From Volutella citrinella (Eukaryota > Ascomycota > Sordariomycetes > Hypocreales > Nectriaceae), in contig JAWZSP010000005.1 in assembly GCA_034401135.1 (NCBI GenBank), positions 868,001-932,000 on the forward strand: a stretch of 64,000 nt of DNA. The letters run 5' to 3'. Positions 54,069-64,000 of this stretch are shown piece by piece (position 1 is the stretch's first letter; the number at the start of each line of letters is the position of its first letter). A model generated the notes under the pieces. It was not told the origin of the DNA and searched no databases. It saw only the letters and a program-made list of their open reading frames with translations. The translations under genes and the position numbers were made by a program.

Positions 54069-55468
54069 ATGAGTTCGAGGGTCTCGGAGCTGACCGCTTC
54101 CATTACCGATGGGAATCTGGCCGACAAGCTCACTCAAGACTATTACGACCCGCACGAAGACTCCATCTATGTCGCGACCTGCATCGTCCTCTCCGTGCTC
54201 ACCAGCGTCATCCTCGGCCTCCGACTGTACCTCAGCGGCTTCGTAATACGACGATTTGGGTGGGACGATGGCTTGGCCTTGGGAGCTTGGGTGTGTCTTC
54301 GATGCTGGATTTCTGCTTCTCCTATGTTTGTCCGAGATTGCTAACCTGGTGCCTCCTCTGCAGATTGCTTTCGTTCCCTACGTGGTCCTCATCACATGGA
54401 GCCTCCTCCAGGGCTCTGGGCGTCAGCGTGAGGTCATGGAGATTCTACAGTATCCCCTCAACTTGCCACACCTCAAACTCTTCCAAACAATCGATACCGT
54501 CGCGGCGATAATCCACTCGGTGTCCTTGGTGCTAATACGCATATCCGGCCTCGTCCTGTTCCATCGAATCTGCGCCGTCCATCACCACCTCCTCACCGTG
54601 ATATGGGTGTTTGGGATCCTCATCTTCCTCTCTTGGATTACCACACTCCTGCTCATCGTCTTCCATTGCTGGCCCGTGACGACCTTGTGGTTCTATACGT
54701 GGCAGCCGGGATACCAATCGCACCACTGCTTGGCCTGGCGCAGTGTGTTCATGGTCAGCTCGTCCATTTCTGTTGGCTGCGACCTCTTGCTCTTCAGCGT
54801 CACGGCATGCATCATCGCTTTGCCCGATATTCCGCGATGGCGAAAGTTCCAGATGCTTACCATCTTGTCCCTCGGCTTCGTGTAAGCAACATACCTTTGC
54901 GGGAGAGAGAGCCTTGCCAGCCCTTGACTAACACAGTCCCAGCGCCACCGCCCTCTCGGGTGCCCGTCTTTGGCTCGTGTACGCGAGTCTATACCAAGCA
55001 GCAACAATCCAGTGGTACTACGGGCCCCTCCACATCGTACGACTGGCCGAGATCTCCGTCACTTTCGTTGCTCTATCTATACCTGGGCTGAAACCGCTTT
55101 GTGGAACGGTATCAGGCTGGTTCCGCAACAAAACCTTCTCATCGCTTGACAGCAGGGCGTCCCAAGGCTCGAGCCTAACCGTCAGGAACCCAGCGTTCCA
55201 GCACAGCGCACTGCAGCTCCGGCCTGCTAACGAGATCCTAGCCAGCAGGGACGCCTGGGCCGAGGGTGGATGCAAGAGTGCCGCCGCGCAGGAGTCTGCT
55301 GCCGATACCCGCCAAGAGGCCATGGACGGAATCATGGTGCAGGTGGACTTTCATCTCAACATCAACGACGAGGAGTGCAAATCCTGCAACGTAAAAGACG
55401 GGAACAGGATGAGGGAACCTCGGTATTCCAGGGACGACTACTCATTTTGGGGTTCAGAAGCGCCCTGA
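54069..55468 (+). CDS. Rhodopsin-domain 7TM protein (second copy in window)
   Basis: Three exons (54069-54290, 54364-54881, 54937-55468) give 423 residues. Family marks are GFVIRRFGWDDGLALGAW (the WDD motif after helix 2), LRLYLSGF, LVLIRISGLVLFHRIC, VFGILIFLSWITTLLLIVFH and CLAWRSVFMVSSSISVGCDL. Also present are ATALSGARLWLVYASL, IQWYYGPLHIVRLAEISVTF and VALSIPGLKPL. Seven helices are predicted. The 110-residue C-terminal tail is polar and probably cytosolic. Intron 1 removes a 73-nt piece after helix 2, as in many relatives; intron 2 uses GTAAGC and ACAG in phase 2. The ligand is unknown. The first copy lies 7 kb to the left on the other strand; the two differ enough not to be a recent duplication. 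Confidence 0.88.
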
Positions 55469-57465
55469 TGGATGATGCCCTGGTTCCCTGACGAATTATG
55501 ACATGATGAGCATAGCGAATAAATCAGACACCGAGACTCACATCTCCAGAACAATAATATTACATTATATCAACTCCTCACGTATCCATTGATTTTTGCT
55601 ACCGATGATTATACTGATATTAACGGGCTATGTCAATATTCATCACATCAGCATCGAGAGATTTGAATTGTAGACTCCAGTCCACAGTGTGAGGCTCGAA
55701 TCACATGGCTCTCACATCAGCACCCGTCGGCCAGCTCAGCCGAGAGAGTATCCGAAACCACGCCGTTCCCCGTTTCTTTGGTGAGACAGCCACAAGCAAC
55801 CATGTGTAGGATGTGGAACTTTAAATGGCAATGGACACTCGGCGAGTGGCGTCGTCTCCAGGCTCCAATGGGTCCATTGCGACCCCCCAAGGCCCCGTAC
55901 TAAGCACGCCTTGTAAGGTCTCGGTTAGCCCCCCTCGCTTAGGCGTGGCAAGAGGGATGATCTGGTTGCGGCGCACGAATCATGAATACAGTGTGGAGTT
56001 GAGACCTCGGTGAGAATTGCCATGTGGAAGTCAACGTGGCGTGGCCGTGAATCCCATGCTGATGGCGTTCTCGGGTGCGAATCGTGCCATTGCATCCGAT
56101 TAGCTCATCATTACAAGTGGCACGAACCAACGTGCCTCTTTTCATCTTTATTGTCTTTAAGGCATCCATTTGTGGCAGGTTTAACGGCCATTCCAGTTGC
56201 CATTCCCGTGCGCCGTAGCGACCCAGCACACGTTTACCATTAAATAACGATTTCAAAAGCGGGTGGATGCAATTTAGGCGCCTCCTCGGTCGCTTTGTGA
56301 GGCTTGGATGATCTAGTATAACATAAGGTCCATAGCTCCTGGTGGAAGACACCAACATTGCCTTTGAAAATTAGCCACCCGAATTCACAACAGCAGTTAT
56401 GCAAGTGTACTGTGTAGTCACATACCTTGAAGCCTACCAAATCCGGCTTTGCTGTATTCCATCAGCCCGTAGCTTGGCTCCGAGGGCAGTTGAACGAGGA
56501 TGTTGTGGCCATGAAGACAAGGGGTTGCAGGACTATTTCGAGTTGCAGAGATGAAGTACCAACAGCATCCTTCTTCTCGCATCCCACTCTCGTTTCCGCT
56601 ACTGCTTCCAGCATCAATAGGGCTTCTCTATTGCTGCCGCCAGCTTCCCCAATTCTGGGACACGCCAAAGTATTCTAACGTTCTTGCCAGACCCGGACCG
56701 AGACCAGGGGACAATCAAGACGACGCGGGATCTTGCGCTGATAACCACTGCAGACCAGTTGTTCACATCGGGAAGCATATTGCTCTTGCTGAGTGTACAC
56801 ATTTGGCGGAATAGACGACGAATGGCTTCGACATGGGTAGTGAGCGCCAGAATACGGCGTGGGCGGAGCAGGCCTCAGCTTGAGAGGACACCAACAATGA
56901 AGGGGTGCGTCCCATCTCTGCAAGCAACAGAACTGGTCTAAAGCGTACGACTTTTCGCCACAATTTCTCCATAGGCGGGACGTAGGTGTGCAGGTCCACT
57001 GGGGGAGCGTGTCAGACCGACGATCTGCTAAGCTCTTCTCCATTGGGATAAGAAGTACGCATCCATGAGTCAAGGCCGCAGGGCCATAACGATAGCTTTG
57101 TTGGCTATTGGCTCAGTTAGTATCCAGGGTCGGTTAGCATTTGCCACGGAGTTGTATTGAGGTTGAGCAACCCTCATGGGTGATAACCATACGACCTCGC
57201 ACCTAAAAGCTCGGCCCTGTGGCTTCCCCCGATTAGCCATGATTCGTAGAGACGGATTGATTTTGCTTCCAGGCACGACCAACTACTATTGCCTATTCAA
57301 AGATCATTAGCCCTTAATATTAAGATGTTATCATCATGTTGTTAGTAGTTAGTCAACACAGTCTCATCACGCACGTTTGGAAGTATCTGGAGCCAAAATC
57401 TAGTTCTTTCAAACGACATAGCACTTTTTACAATCTTGTACCATACAATAAGCCGTACACCCCGC
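55469..57465. other. 2-kb gene-free region
   Basis: Moderately AT-rich near 55500-55660, otherwise mixed. A plus-strand stretch at about 56690-56810 reads RDLALITTADQLFTSGSILL with a hydrophobic run and could be a remnant of a membrane protein, but no start, stop or splice structure supports a gene. Confidence 0.45.
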
Positions 57466-59152
57466 TCAAGACTCATCCAGGTCACTCTCGCTGGTGCTCA
57501 CCTTGACCTTGCCCTCTCGCCACCTCTGCAGCAGCGGGATGGCCACACCAGTCCACAGCGTCAGCGCAACGACCCAGGCCAGCGAGCTTCCCCAGCCGTG
57601 CGTCTTGGCAAACCTCGGAGCTTGGCCGCTGGGCATCTGGAGCTGCTGCCAGGGGATGACGACGGCCTGGCCAACCGACACGATGAAGCCAAGCACAAAG
57701 GCTCGCTTCTGCTGGTCTCCGCCGCAGGCCTCGTTGGCCCAGCCGGCGATGAGAGGGGTGAAGCAGCCGTAGCAGCCGTGGAGGATGAAGACAGCCATGC
57801 GCAGCTTGTGCGGGACGGTCCAGACCGTGAGCACGGCGTAGTTGAAGATCATCAGGCACCCAACGCCGAAGCAGATGGCGCCTCGGCCGCGCAGCTTGTC
57901 AGCGAGGAAGCCCGTCCCGATCATGAAGACGAAGTTGACGGCGCCGATTCCAGTGGGAATGTTGTTGATCTCAGGGACAGTGTACATCTTGGTCGACTTG
58001 AGGTACAGGCTGAAGTACTGCATGACGTAGCTGCCGGCAGTCAAACTCCAGAAGGCGTAGGCCAGGGTGAAGGCATAGACCTGCCAGGAGCCGAAGATGC
58101 GCTTGATGACGGACAGGTCCAGCTTGCCGACGGGCTTGCGGCCCTCCTCTTCGATTCTCTGTCGAGAACGCTCCTTTTCCCAATCATTGAGGTAAAAGGC
58201 CTTGGTGGTGTGAGGAGTGTCAGGAAAGGTGATCTAGTTCATGATTAGCAAGGGGGGTCTCAACCCACACAAGACAGCGATTCAACTCACGAAGCCGTAG
58301 ATGACGACGGGGATGCAAAGCAAAAAGTCAAAGATGAACAGCCACCTCCACGCCGACATGCCGCCCTTGCCGTGCATGCCGCTGAAGAGGGCCGCCTGCA
58401 GGTATCCCGAGAACATCTGGCCTAGGACACCGCTCATGACGAAGAGACCGCTGCGACGGGCCAGCTCGCTCTTGCGGTACCAGGAGCCGAGACAGTACAT
58501 GACGCCGGGCCAGGCAGCGGATTCGAAGACACCGATGAAGAAGCGCAGGACGTAGTACTGGTAGGCGTGGTTGCACTTGAACAGCGCGAGCACAAACACA
58601 GACCAGATGAGCAGGCAGGAAGGGAGCCAGATGCGAGGGCGAACGACGGTGATGACCAAGTTGGCAACGGTTCCGCCAATGATTGTACCTGCGTCATGGG
58701 TTAGCATCGGTGGTTATGGGCATCCTGGTCATTTACATACCGATGGAGAAATACGTGTTCATCCAAGAGAGCTCGTTGCCCTTGCCAAAGTTGAGCTCCT
58801 CGGCCATGCCAGAGACGTAGGCGTTGGAGACATTGTTCTGGTCGAGCTGCGGCGGGTGGTCAGCACAGTCCAGGGGCCACTTTTTCGGCTCGCCTACCTG
58901 CTTGATAAAGTACATGAGGCAGCCAAAGCTCAGCAGGAACCAGTCGAGCTTGAAGATGAGCCTCTTCTCCTCGGGCGAGGTGCCGGGCTCGTGCCAGTGG
59001 AGCCATCCGCGCGACTGGGGCTCCGGCGCCGGGGCCGCGGTGCTCGGCTTCTCGTCGACGGCGCCAGCAGACGCGACGGAGCCAGCATCCTTCTCCCTCG
59101 TCTCCACAGTCTTCGGGGACTCGGCAGCGGGGGTGGTCTCGGGGTGGGCCAT
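57466..59152 (-). CDS. MFS transporter, anion:cation symporter type (Fen2/Dal5-like)
   Basis: Four exons (58898-59152, 58741-58846, 58291-58688, 57466-58233) give 508 residues with 12 membrane segments. The 51-nt intron 1 keeps the frame open; removing it joins YFIKQ to LDQNNVSNAYVSGMAEELNF, the motif of Fen2/Liz1 pantothenate and related vitamin transporters. Other marks are LRFFIGVFESAAWPGVMYCL, SWYRKSELARRSGLF and FSGYLQAALF. Also present are the ITFPDTPHTTKAFYL loop after helix 6 and AGWANEACGGDQQKRAFVLG. The N-terminal 60 residues are acidic and cytosolic. Substrates in this family are organic anions such as pantothenate, allantoate or dipeptides; which one applies is unknown. The gene is divergent from an alpha/beta hydrolase 613 bp away. 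Confidence 0.9.
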
Positions 59153-59765
59153 GATGAAGCCCGGACGGAGCGATGGGGATGGGGGGAGGAGGGTAAGGGG
59201 GGCGCGCGAGAGGCGAATGAAAACCCAGCGAGGAGTGTTTTGCGGGGCGAATTTTTCTCTGGTCTGCGTTCAGAAGAGGTCGGATTGGAGGCGGAACAGC
59301 TGTGAATTTGAAGACTTGCAGACACAGAAGTCTCTGCCCATGTCAGCACAGACCGTCGCGTCCTAGCTCTGAATTATTGATAACGTGCTCGGCCGGGGCA
59401 AGCACGTCGATAGACGAGGGTTCAAAGCGTGTCTGGGGGAGGTTCTGGGATTTCTGGCGAGCAGATCCAGGGTTGATTGGCGCTCCAAGGGGAAACGGCC
59501 TGGCCATGTGGTGGAGGCGTCAAGCTCAGACGATACCGGTTCGTCGGGTGCCGCCCGAAAATTGCCGCTTTAGGAAATGGTGGTGGTAGTGGTGGTGGGG
59601 GCCGCAACTGGGGCTGGTCTCCGGCGAGCGGGCGCACGACACCGATTGACGACGGAGATTCGATCGGCCGGGATGATTGCGTGTTGGGAAGGCAGTCTCG
59701 CAATCCATTCGAGAAACCTGCAATTGCGACAAGAGAAATCATCTCATACACCTGGCAAGGCAACA
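59153..59765. other. Divergent promoter, transporter and hydrolase
   Basis: Shared upstream region of the MFS transporter (leftwards) and the alpha/beta hydrolase (rightwards). It includes a GGT-rich microsatellite-like patch at 59578-59602. An in-frame ATG at 59577 could extend the hydrolase by 63 residues. Confidence 0.55.
59578..59602 (+). repeat. GGT/GTG-rich microsatellite
   Basis: Short run of GGT/AGT/GGG triplets in the divergent promoter. Low complexity only. Confidence 0.6.
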
Positions 59766-60853
59766 ATGGTTCAGTTCGTGACAGTCAACGGCGCGAAGCT
59801 GGCGTACGAGGCGGCCGGGCCAGAAGACGGCCCTCTGATGATTACGCTGCACGGCGGCCGGGGATTTGGTTGGCATTGCACCCGGCTTACACGGGCCTAC
59901 GGTGGCTGACATGCTGTGTAGGAGACCACAAGTCCGACTTCAAGGTGTACAGCCAGCTCAGCGACCGCATCCGCGTCGTGTCGTTCGACTTTCGCGGCCA
60001 CGGCCAGAGCTCGCGCACCAAGCCCTACACCTTCAAGCAGATCGTAGACGACATTGAGGGCCTCCGACAGCACCTCGTCGGCCCCGAAAAGCCCGTCATT
60101 ATTTGCGGCGGCAGCTTTGGCGGGTTCCTGGCGCAGCAGTATGCCATCGAGTACCCCGACCGCGTGTCGCACCTGATTCTGCGCGGGACGGCGGCGTCGC
60201 ATCACCGTAAGAGACATCTCCCTGTATTGTAGCGAATTTAGGATGCGCTAACGAGTCGTCAAGATGAGGAGGGCGCAATCAAGACTCTGGAGGCGCGACT
60301 ACACAAGGCGCCCAGCTTCTCCAAGGAGATGCTCCGCGAAACGGTGTTTGGCGCGTTTCGGGACGACGAGGAGTTCAAGCTGGTGCATTTTGCCATGATG
60401 CCGCTGTATCGCGAGGACTTTGACGCCAATGCTGGCCTGGAGGCGTGTCGGAACACCGTCTACGTCGCCGAGTCGCATAGTAAGATGCCTGCCATGCTGT
60501 GATGTTCTCTCATATCTACTGTAGGCTGACAATGGGCTCAACCACCAGATGACTTATACGCAGAAGGCGAAAAGTACTTCGACTACGTTGACAGGCTGCC
60601 GACGGTCAGCGCCAAGACCCTAGTCATCGTTGGCGATCAAGATTGGATCTGCCCGCCAGGTACGCCACACGAGCAGCTACGGCAAAACGTCTATCATATA
60701 CAATGGCTAACACGCGACTTAGACAACTCGCGTCTCATCGCCGACAGAATTCCCAATGCCGAGCTCTTCACCGTCAAGGGCGCAAACCACAGCGTGCACA
60801 TGGAGCAGCCAGCCCTGGTCCTCGGCAAGATCAGGCAATTCTTGGCATTGTAA
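59766..60853 (+). CDS. Alpha/beta hydrolase, proline-iminopeptidase-like
   Basis: Five exons (59766-59868, 59922-60206, 60264-60479, 60549-60659, 60723-60853) give 281 residues; all introns are phase 1. The oxyanion motif HGGRGFGDH (about residues 29-37) matches the HGGPG element of proline iminopeptidases. The nucleophile elbow is GGSFGG (Ser99). VGDQDWICPP holds the acid Asp and KGANHSVHMEQP the catalytic His (about 261), so the triad is complete. The cap region lies at about 128-200. There is no signal peptide. Relatives remove N-terminal Pro or hydrolyse small amides and esters. The start at 59766 (MVQFVTVNGAKLAYEAAG) fits the family. Neighbours are a transporter and 5-oxoprolinase, suggesting hydrolysis of an imported peptide-like or lactam substrate. 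Confidence 0.88.
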
Positions 60854-61438
60854 TAAAAAAAATATTAGCGATAGCAATGTAGCAATGACACACATTACCA
60901 CGCCCTGCGATGTCGCTGTGCCAAGTTGCCCTGTCTCTTCCGGAATAGACGCCGGATACACGTTGGATATCGATTGATAGTCTGGATGCACCGCATATCG
61001 CGACCGATGGATTACAGGGGAGCAGATGGGTCGATTGCAGGCGGTCGGTAGGTGGCCGACGAGCGAGTCATTCATTATTCCCGCATCCAGCGAGGTCTGA
61101 ACTGTATTTCCTGCGTATCGGGCGCCGTCCGATGGCCAAAAAGTAGCTCGTCGGGAGGGCGCCGACGTCGATGGTTGAGCACGCCATCGTCAGCTGGAGA
61201 CATTGGCTGTGTGGGCTTTGATGAGGCCCATCTGGATGACAAACTGAAGCAGGTCAGAAGGCGATATCATTGAGATTCGTATTGAGCAGGGCAGGGGAGA
61301 GACGAGCTCGAAGACGATTGCACGCGCGTGCCCATCAACCTCGTCCGTCCGTCCGTTCCGTCTGCGTCTGTCTGTCTGTCTGTCTGTCCCGTCCGTGTCT
61401 GCCATCCCCATCGCCTGCTCGGACACTTTACTATTGCC
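60854..61438. other. Promoter of oxoprolinase gene
   Basis: Between the hydrolase stop and the oxoprolinase ATG. The last 100 bp is a pyrimidine/G tetranucleotide repeat, listed separately. No gene. Confidence 0.5.
61342..61388 (+). repeat. GTCC/GTCT tetranucleotide repeat in leader
   Basis: A run of CGTC repeats passes into about 5.5 copies of GTCT, 50-100 bp before the ATG of the oxoprolinase gene, probably inside its 5' leader. Confidence 0.8.
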
Positions 61439-64000
61439 ATGGCAGACATCAGAGTCGCGATTGATCGGGGCGGCACCTTTTGCGACGTCATCGCCAGCGA
61501 CGTCGACGGCCGCAACCCCGTCATCTTCAAGCTGCTGTCCGAGGACCCGGCCAACTACCCAGACGCCCCGACCGAGGCCATCCGGCGCGTGCTGGAGATT
61601 TTTGAGGGCAAGAAGATCCCCGTCGGCGAGAAGCTGGACGGGTCGCGGATTGCATCGTGTCGCATCGGCACGACGGTCGCGACCAATGCGCTGCTCACTG
61701 GCAACGGCGCCAAGTTTGCCTTTGTGACGACGGAGGGTGAGTGAGGCAGATGACACTTGACCTGGATCATCTGCGACTAACACGCTGCAGGCTTCGCGGA
61801 TGTGTGCGTCATTGGAGACCAGTCGCGCCCAGAGCTGTTCAACCTCAGCGTGCGCAAGGCGGCGGCGCTGCACTCCAAGGTGATTGAGGTTAAGGAGCGC
61901 ATCACGCTCGAGGACTACGACCTGAACCCGTTCCCCATGGACAAGACGGCCACCCTGGAAGACGCCGACCTCGTGCGCACGCCAAGCGGCGAGATCGTCC
62001 GCATCCTCAAGCGGCCCAACGAAGACGAGGTGCGGTCGCAACTACAGGCGCTCCGCGACGAAGGCTACGACTCATTAGCCATCTCCTTCATGCACGCCTA
62101 CGTCTACCCGGAGCATGAAGCTTTCGTCGCGCGCATCGCCCAGGCCGTGGGCTTCTCGTTCGTCACCACGTCTGCCGAGACGAGCCCGACCATCAAGTTC
62201 CTCAACCGCAGCAACTCGACGTGCTCCGAGGCGTACCTGTACCCCGTCATCCGGCGGTACATTGACGGCTTCGAGGCCGGCTTCCAGTCGCTGCCGCGGC
62301 GCGTCGAGTTCATGTGCTCCGACGGCGGGCTAAAGCAGGCCCACCGGTTCCGCGGCAACGAGGCGCTCCTAAGCGGACCGGCCGGCGGCGTCGTCGGCAT
62401 CGCGACGTCTTGCTTCGACGCCGCCGAGGGCACGCCTGTTATTGGCTTCGACATGGGCGGCACGAGCACCGACGTGTCCCGGTACGACGGCAAGTATGAC
62501 TTTTTGATGCAGACGTCCATCGCCGGCCGCAACATCAACCTGCCCATGCTCAACATCGCCACCGTCGCTGCCGGCGGAGGCTCCATCCTGTCTGCCCGCA
62601 ACGGCCTGCTTGTCGTGGGCCCAGAATCCGCCGGCGCCCATCCCGGCCCGGCGTGCTATCGGAAGGGAGGTCCCCTGACCGTCACGGACGCCAACCTCTT
62701 CCTCGGCCGCCTGGTTCTCTCGTCGTTCCCCTCCATCTTCGGCGAGAACGCGGACCAGCCACTCGACAGCGCCGTCGTAGCGCGCAAGTTCCGCGAAGTC
62801 ACAGACGAGTTCAACGCGCAGACGTCGCAGAACTTATCCCCGGAGGAGGTCGCCTACGGCTTTCTTAACATCGCCAACGAGACCATGAGCCGGCCGATCC
62901 GTAATGCCACGGAGGCAAGGGGACACGCCCCGGAGAAGCACAACCTCGTGAGCTTTGGCGGCGCCGGCGGCCAGCACGCCTGCTCCATCGCCGACAAGCT
63001 CGGCATCCGGCGCGTCCTCATCCACAAGTGGTCGTCGCTGCTGTCCGCCTACGGAATCGCCCAGGCGGAGCTCCAGTACGAGCTGCTAGAGCCCCTCGCC
63101 GCCAAACTCGACGCCGCAGCCCTGGGTCCCGTCGAAGAGCGACTAGCCAAGCTGCGCGACAGAGTCTCTAGCGAGCTGGTCTCGCAGGGAGCCGACGCAG
63201 AGAGCATCACGTTCGACGAGGCGCTGGTGCTCAAGTACTTTGGCACCGACACGAACCTCACCATCTCGAAGCCGGCCGACGGCGACTACGCGGCGGCCTT
63301 TAAGGCGGAACACCTCCGCGAATTTGCTTTTTCGATGGAGCGCGCCATCATCATCGAGTCCGTCAAAGTCCGCGGAACTGGCAGTGCGGGCGCGCAGGTG
63401 CGTGATGCGTCGGCCCTGAAGGAGATGGCGGCGGCGGAGCTGGCTCCGGCTGCTGCGCCCGTCGAGAAGCAGCAGGTCTACTTGGACGGATCGTGGCGCG
63501 AGACTGGTCTCTATCGCCTCAAGGATGTGTCCAAGGGCACTTTCATCGACGGCCCCGCCATGATCATCGATGACACTCAGACGATTGTCGTGGAGCCGTC
63601 GTTCCGCGCATCCATCCTATCGAGCCACATCATCCTGGACAAGATTATACCAGATGACGCCGCTGCAGACCCCAAGACTGCTCCCAAGCAGGACTCCCCC
63701 TCAGACTCAAGCCTCGACCCCATCCAGCTGTCCGTCTTTGCGCACCGGTTCATGGCCATTGCCGAGCAGATGGGCAACACGCTGCAGCGGACGTCCATCT
63801 CCAGCAGCATCAAGGAGCGCCTCGACTTCTCATGCGCCCTCTTCTCGCCCGACGGCAAGCTCGTCGCCAACGCGCCGCACATCCCCATCCACCTGGGCAG
63901 CATGCAGTTCGCCATCCAGGCCCAGCACAAGCACTGGAAGGGGCGCCTCCAGCCGGGCGACGTGCTCCTCACGAACCACCCGCAGTGGGGGGGCACCCAT
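61439..64000 (+). CDS. 5-oxoprolinase (hydantoinase A/B fusion), C-terminus outside window
   Basis: Exon 1 is 61439-61736; exon 2 runs from 61791 to the edge, giving 836 of about 1280 residues. The enzyme opens 5-oxoproline to glutamate using ATP and belongs to glutathione turnover in the cytosol. The start [20 protein letters not shown] and [20 protein letters not shown] mark the Hydant_A N-terminal domain. FIGF-type ATP-site text [38 protein letters not shown] and [20 protein letters not shown] mark hydantoinase A proper. The hydantoinase B domain starts at about residue 770 ([20 protein letters not shown]) and is open at the edge ([11 protein letters not shown]). The intron has GTGAGT, CTAAC and CAG. 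It lies downstream of the hydrolase on the same strand. Confidence 0.93.

Noticed and set aside
56684..56941. Plus-strand frame with hydrophobic segment
   Set aside because: No ATG, no splice links and no family match; noted as a possible remnant only.

Overview
The window is nuclear DNA of a filamentous ascomycete, most likely a Sordariomycete. Genes are short-spaced, lie on both strands and are interrupted by 50-100 nt introns with GT...CTAAC/CTGAC...AG signals. The families present are typical of that group: Zn2Cys6 regulators, a HET-domain gene, RTA1, fungal rhodopsin-like 7TM proteins, BTB and F-box proteins, and TFIIIB subunit Brf1. Nothing bacterial or viral was seen. Exon structures were worked out by hand from reading frames and splice signals; none has transcript support.

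Layout: 0-7 kb holds an unrecognised gene cut by the left edge, an SRPBCC protein (with a GC-AG intron), and an NAD(P)-binding protein divergent from a Zn2Cys6 regulator. 7-19 kb holds a BTB protein, a small six-cysteine secreted protein, two proteins of unknown function, an F-box protein and a protein whose tail resembles the RNA polymerase II CTD. 19.6-25.9 kb looks like a small co-regulated module: a monocarboxylate-type MFS transporter, a Zn2Cys6 regulator and a class III aminotransferase. A perfect 9-bp inverted repeat containing CGG-N14-CCG lies between the regulator and the enzyme. 26.3-28.1 kb is a HET-domain gene broken by one in-frame stop.

30-41 kb holds a second BTB protein, a DUF1349 protein, a 1112-residue protein of unknown function with a 21-bp triplication, and BRF1. 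41.9-43.2 kb is a gene graveyard: a GH3 beta-glucosidase relic abuts a frameshifted Zn2Cys6 relic. 43.7-55.5 kb carries an RTA1-like protein, two rhodopsin-like 7TM proteins and a FAD-linked oxidase, separated by 2-3 kb stretches with no visible gene. 57.5-64 kb carries a Fen2/Dal5-type MFS transporter divergent from an alpha/beta hydrolase, followed by 5-oxoprolinase cut by the right edge. This could be an uptake-and-hydrolysis module for a pyroglutamyl or lactam compound.

No tRNA, rRNA, CRISPR or intact transposon was found. The strongest candidates for something new are the aminotransferase module with its palindromic site and the transporter-hydrolase-oxoprolinase module. Both rest on gene content and layout only.
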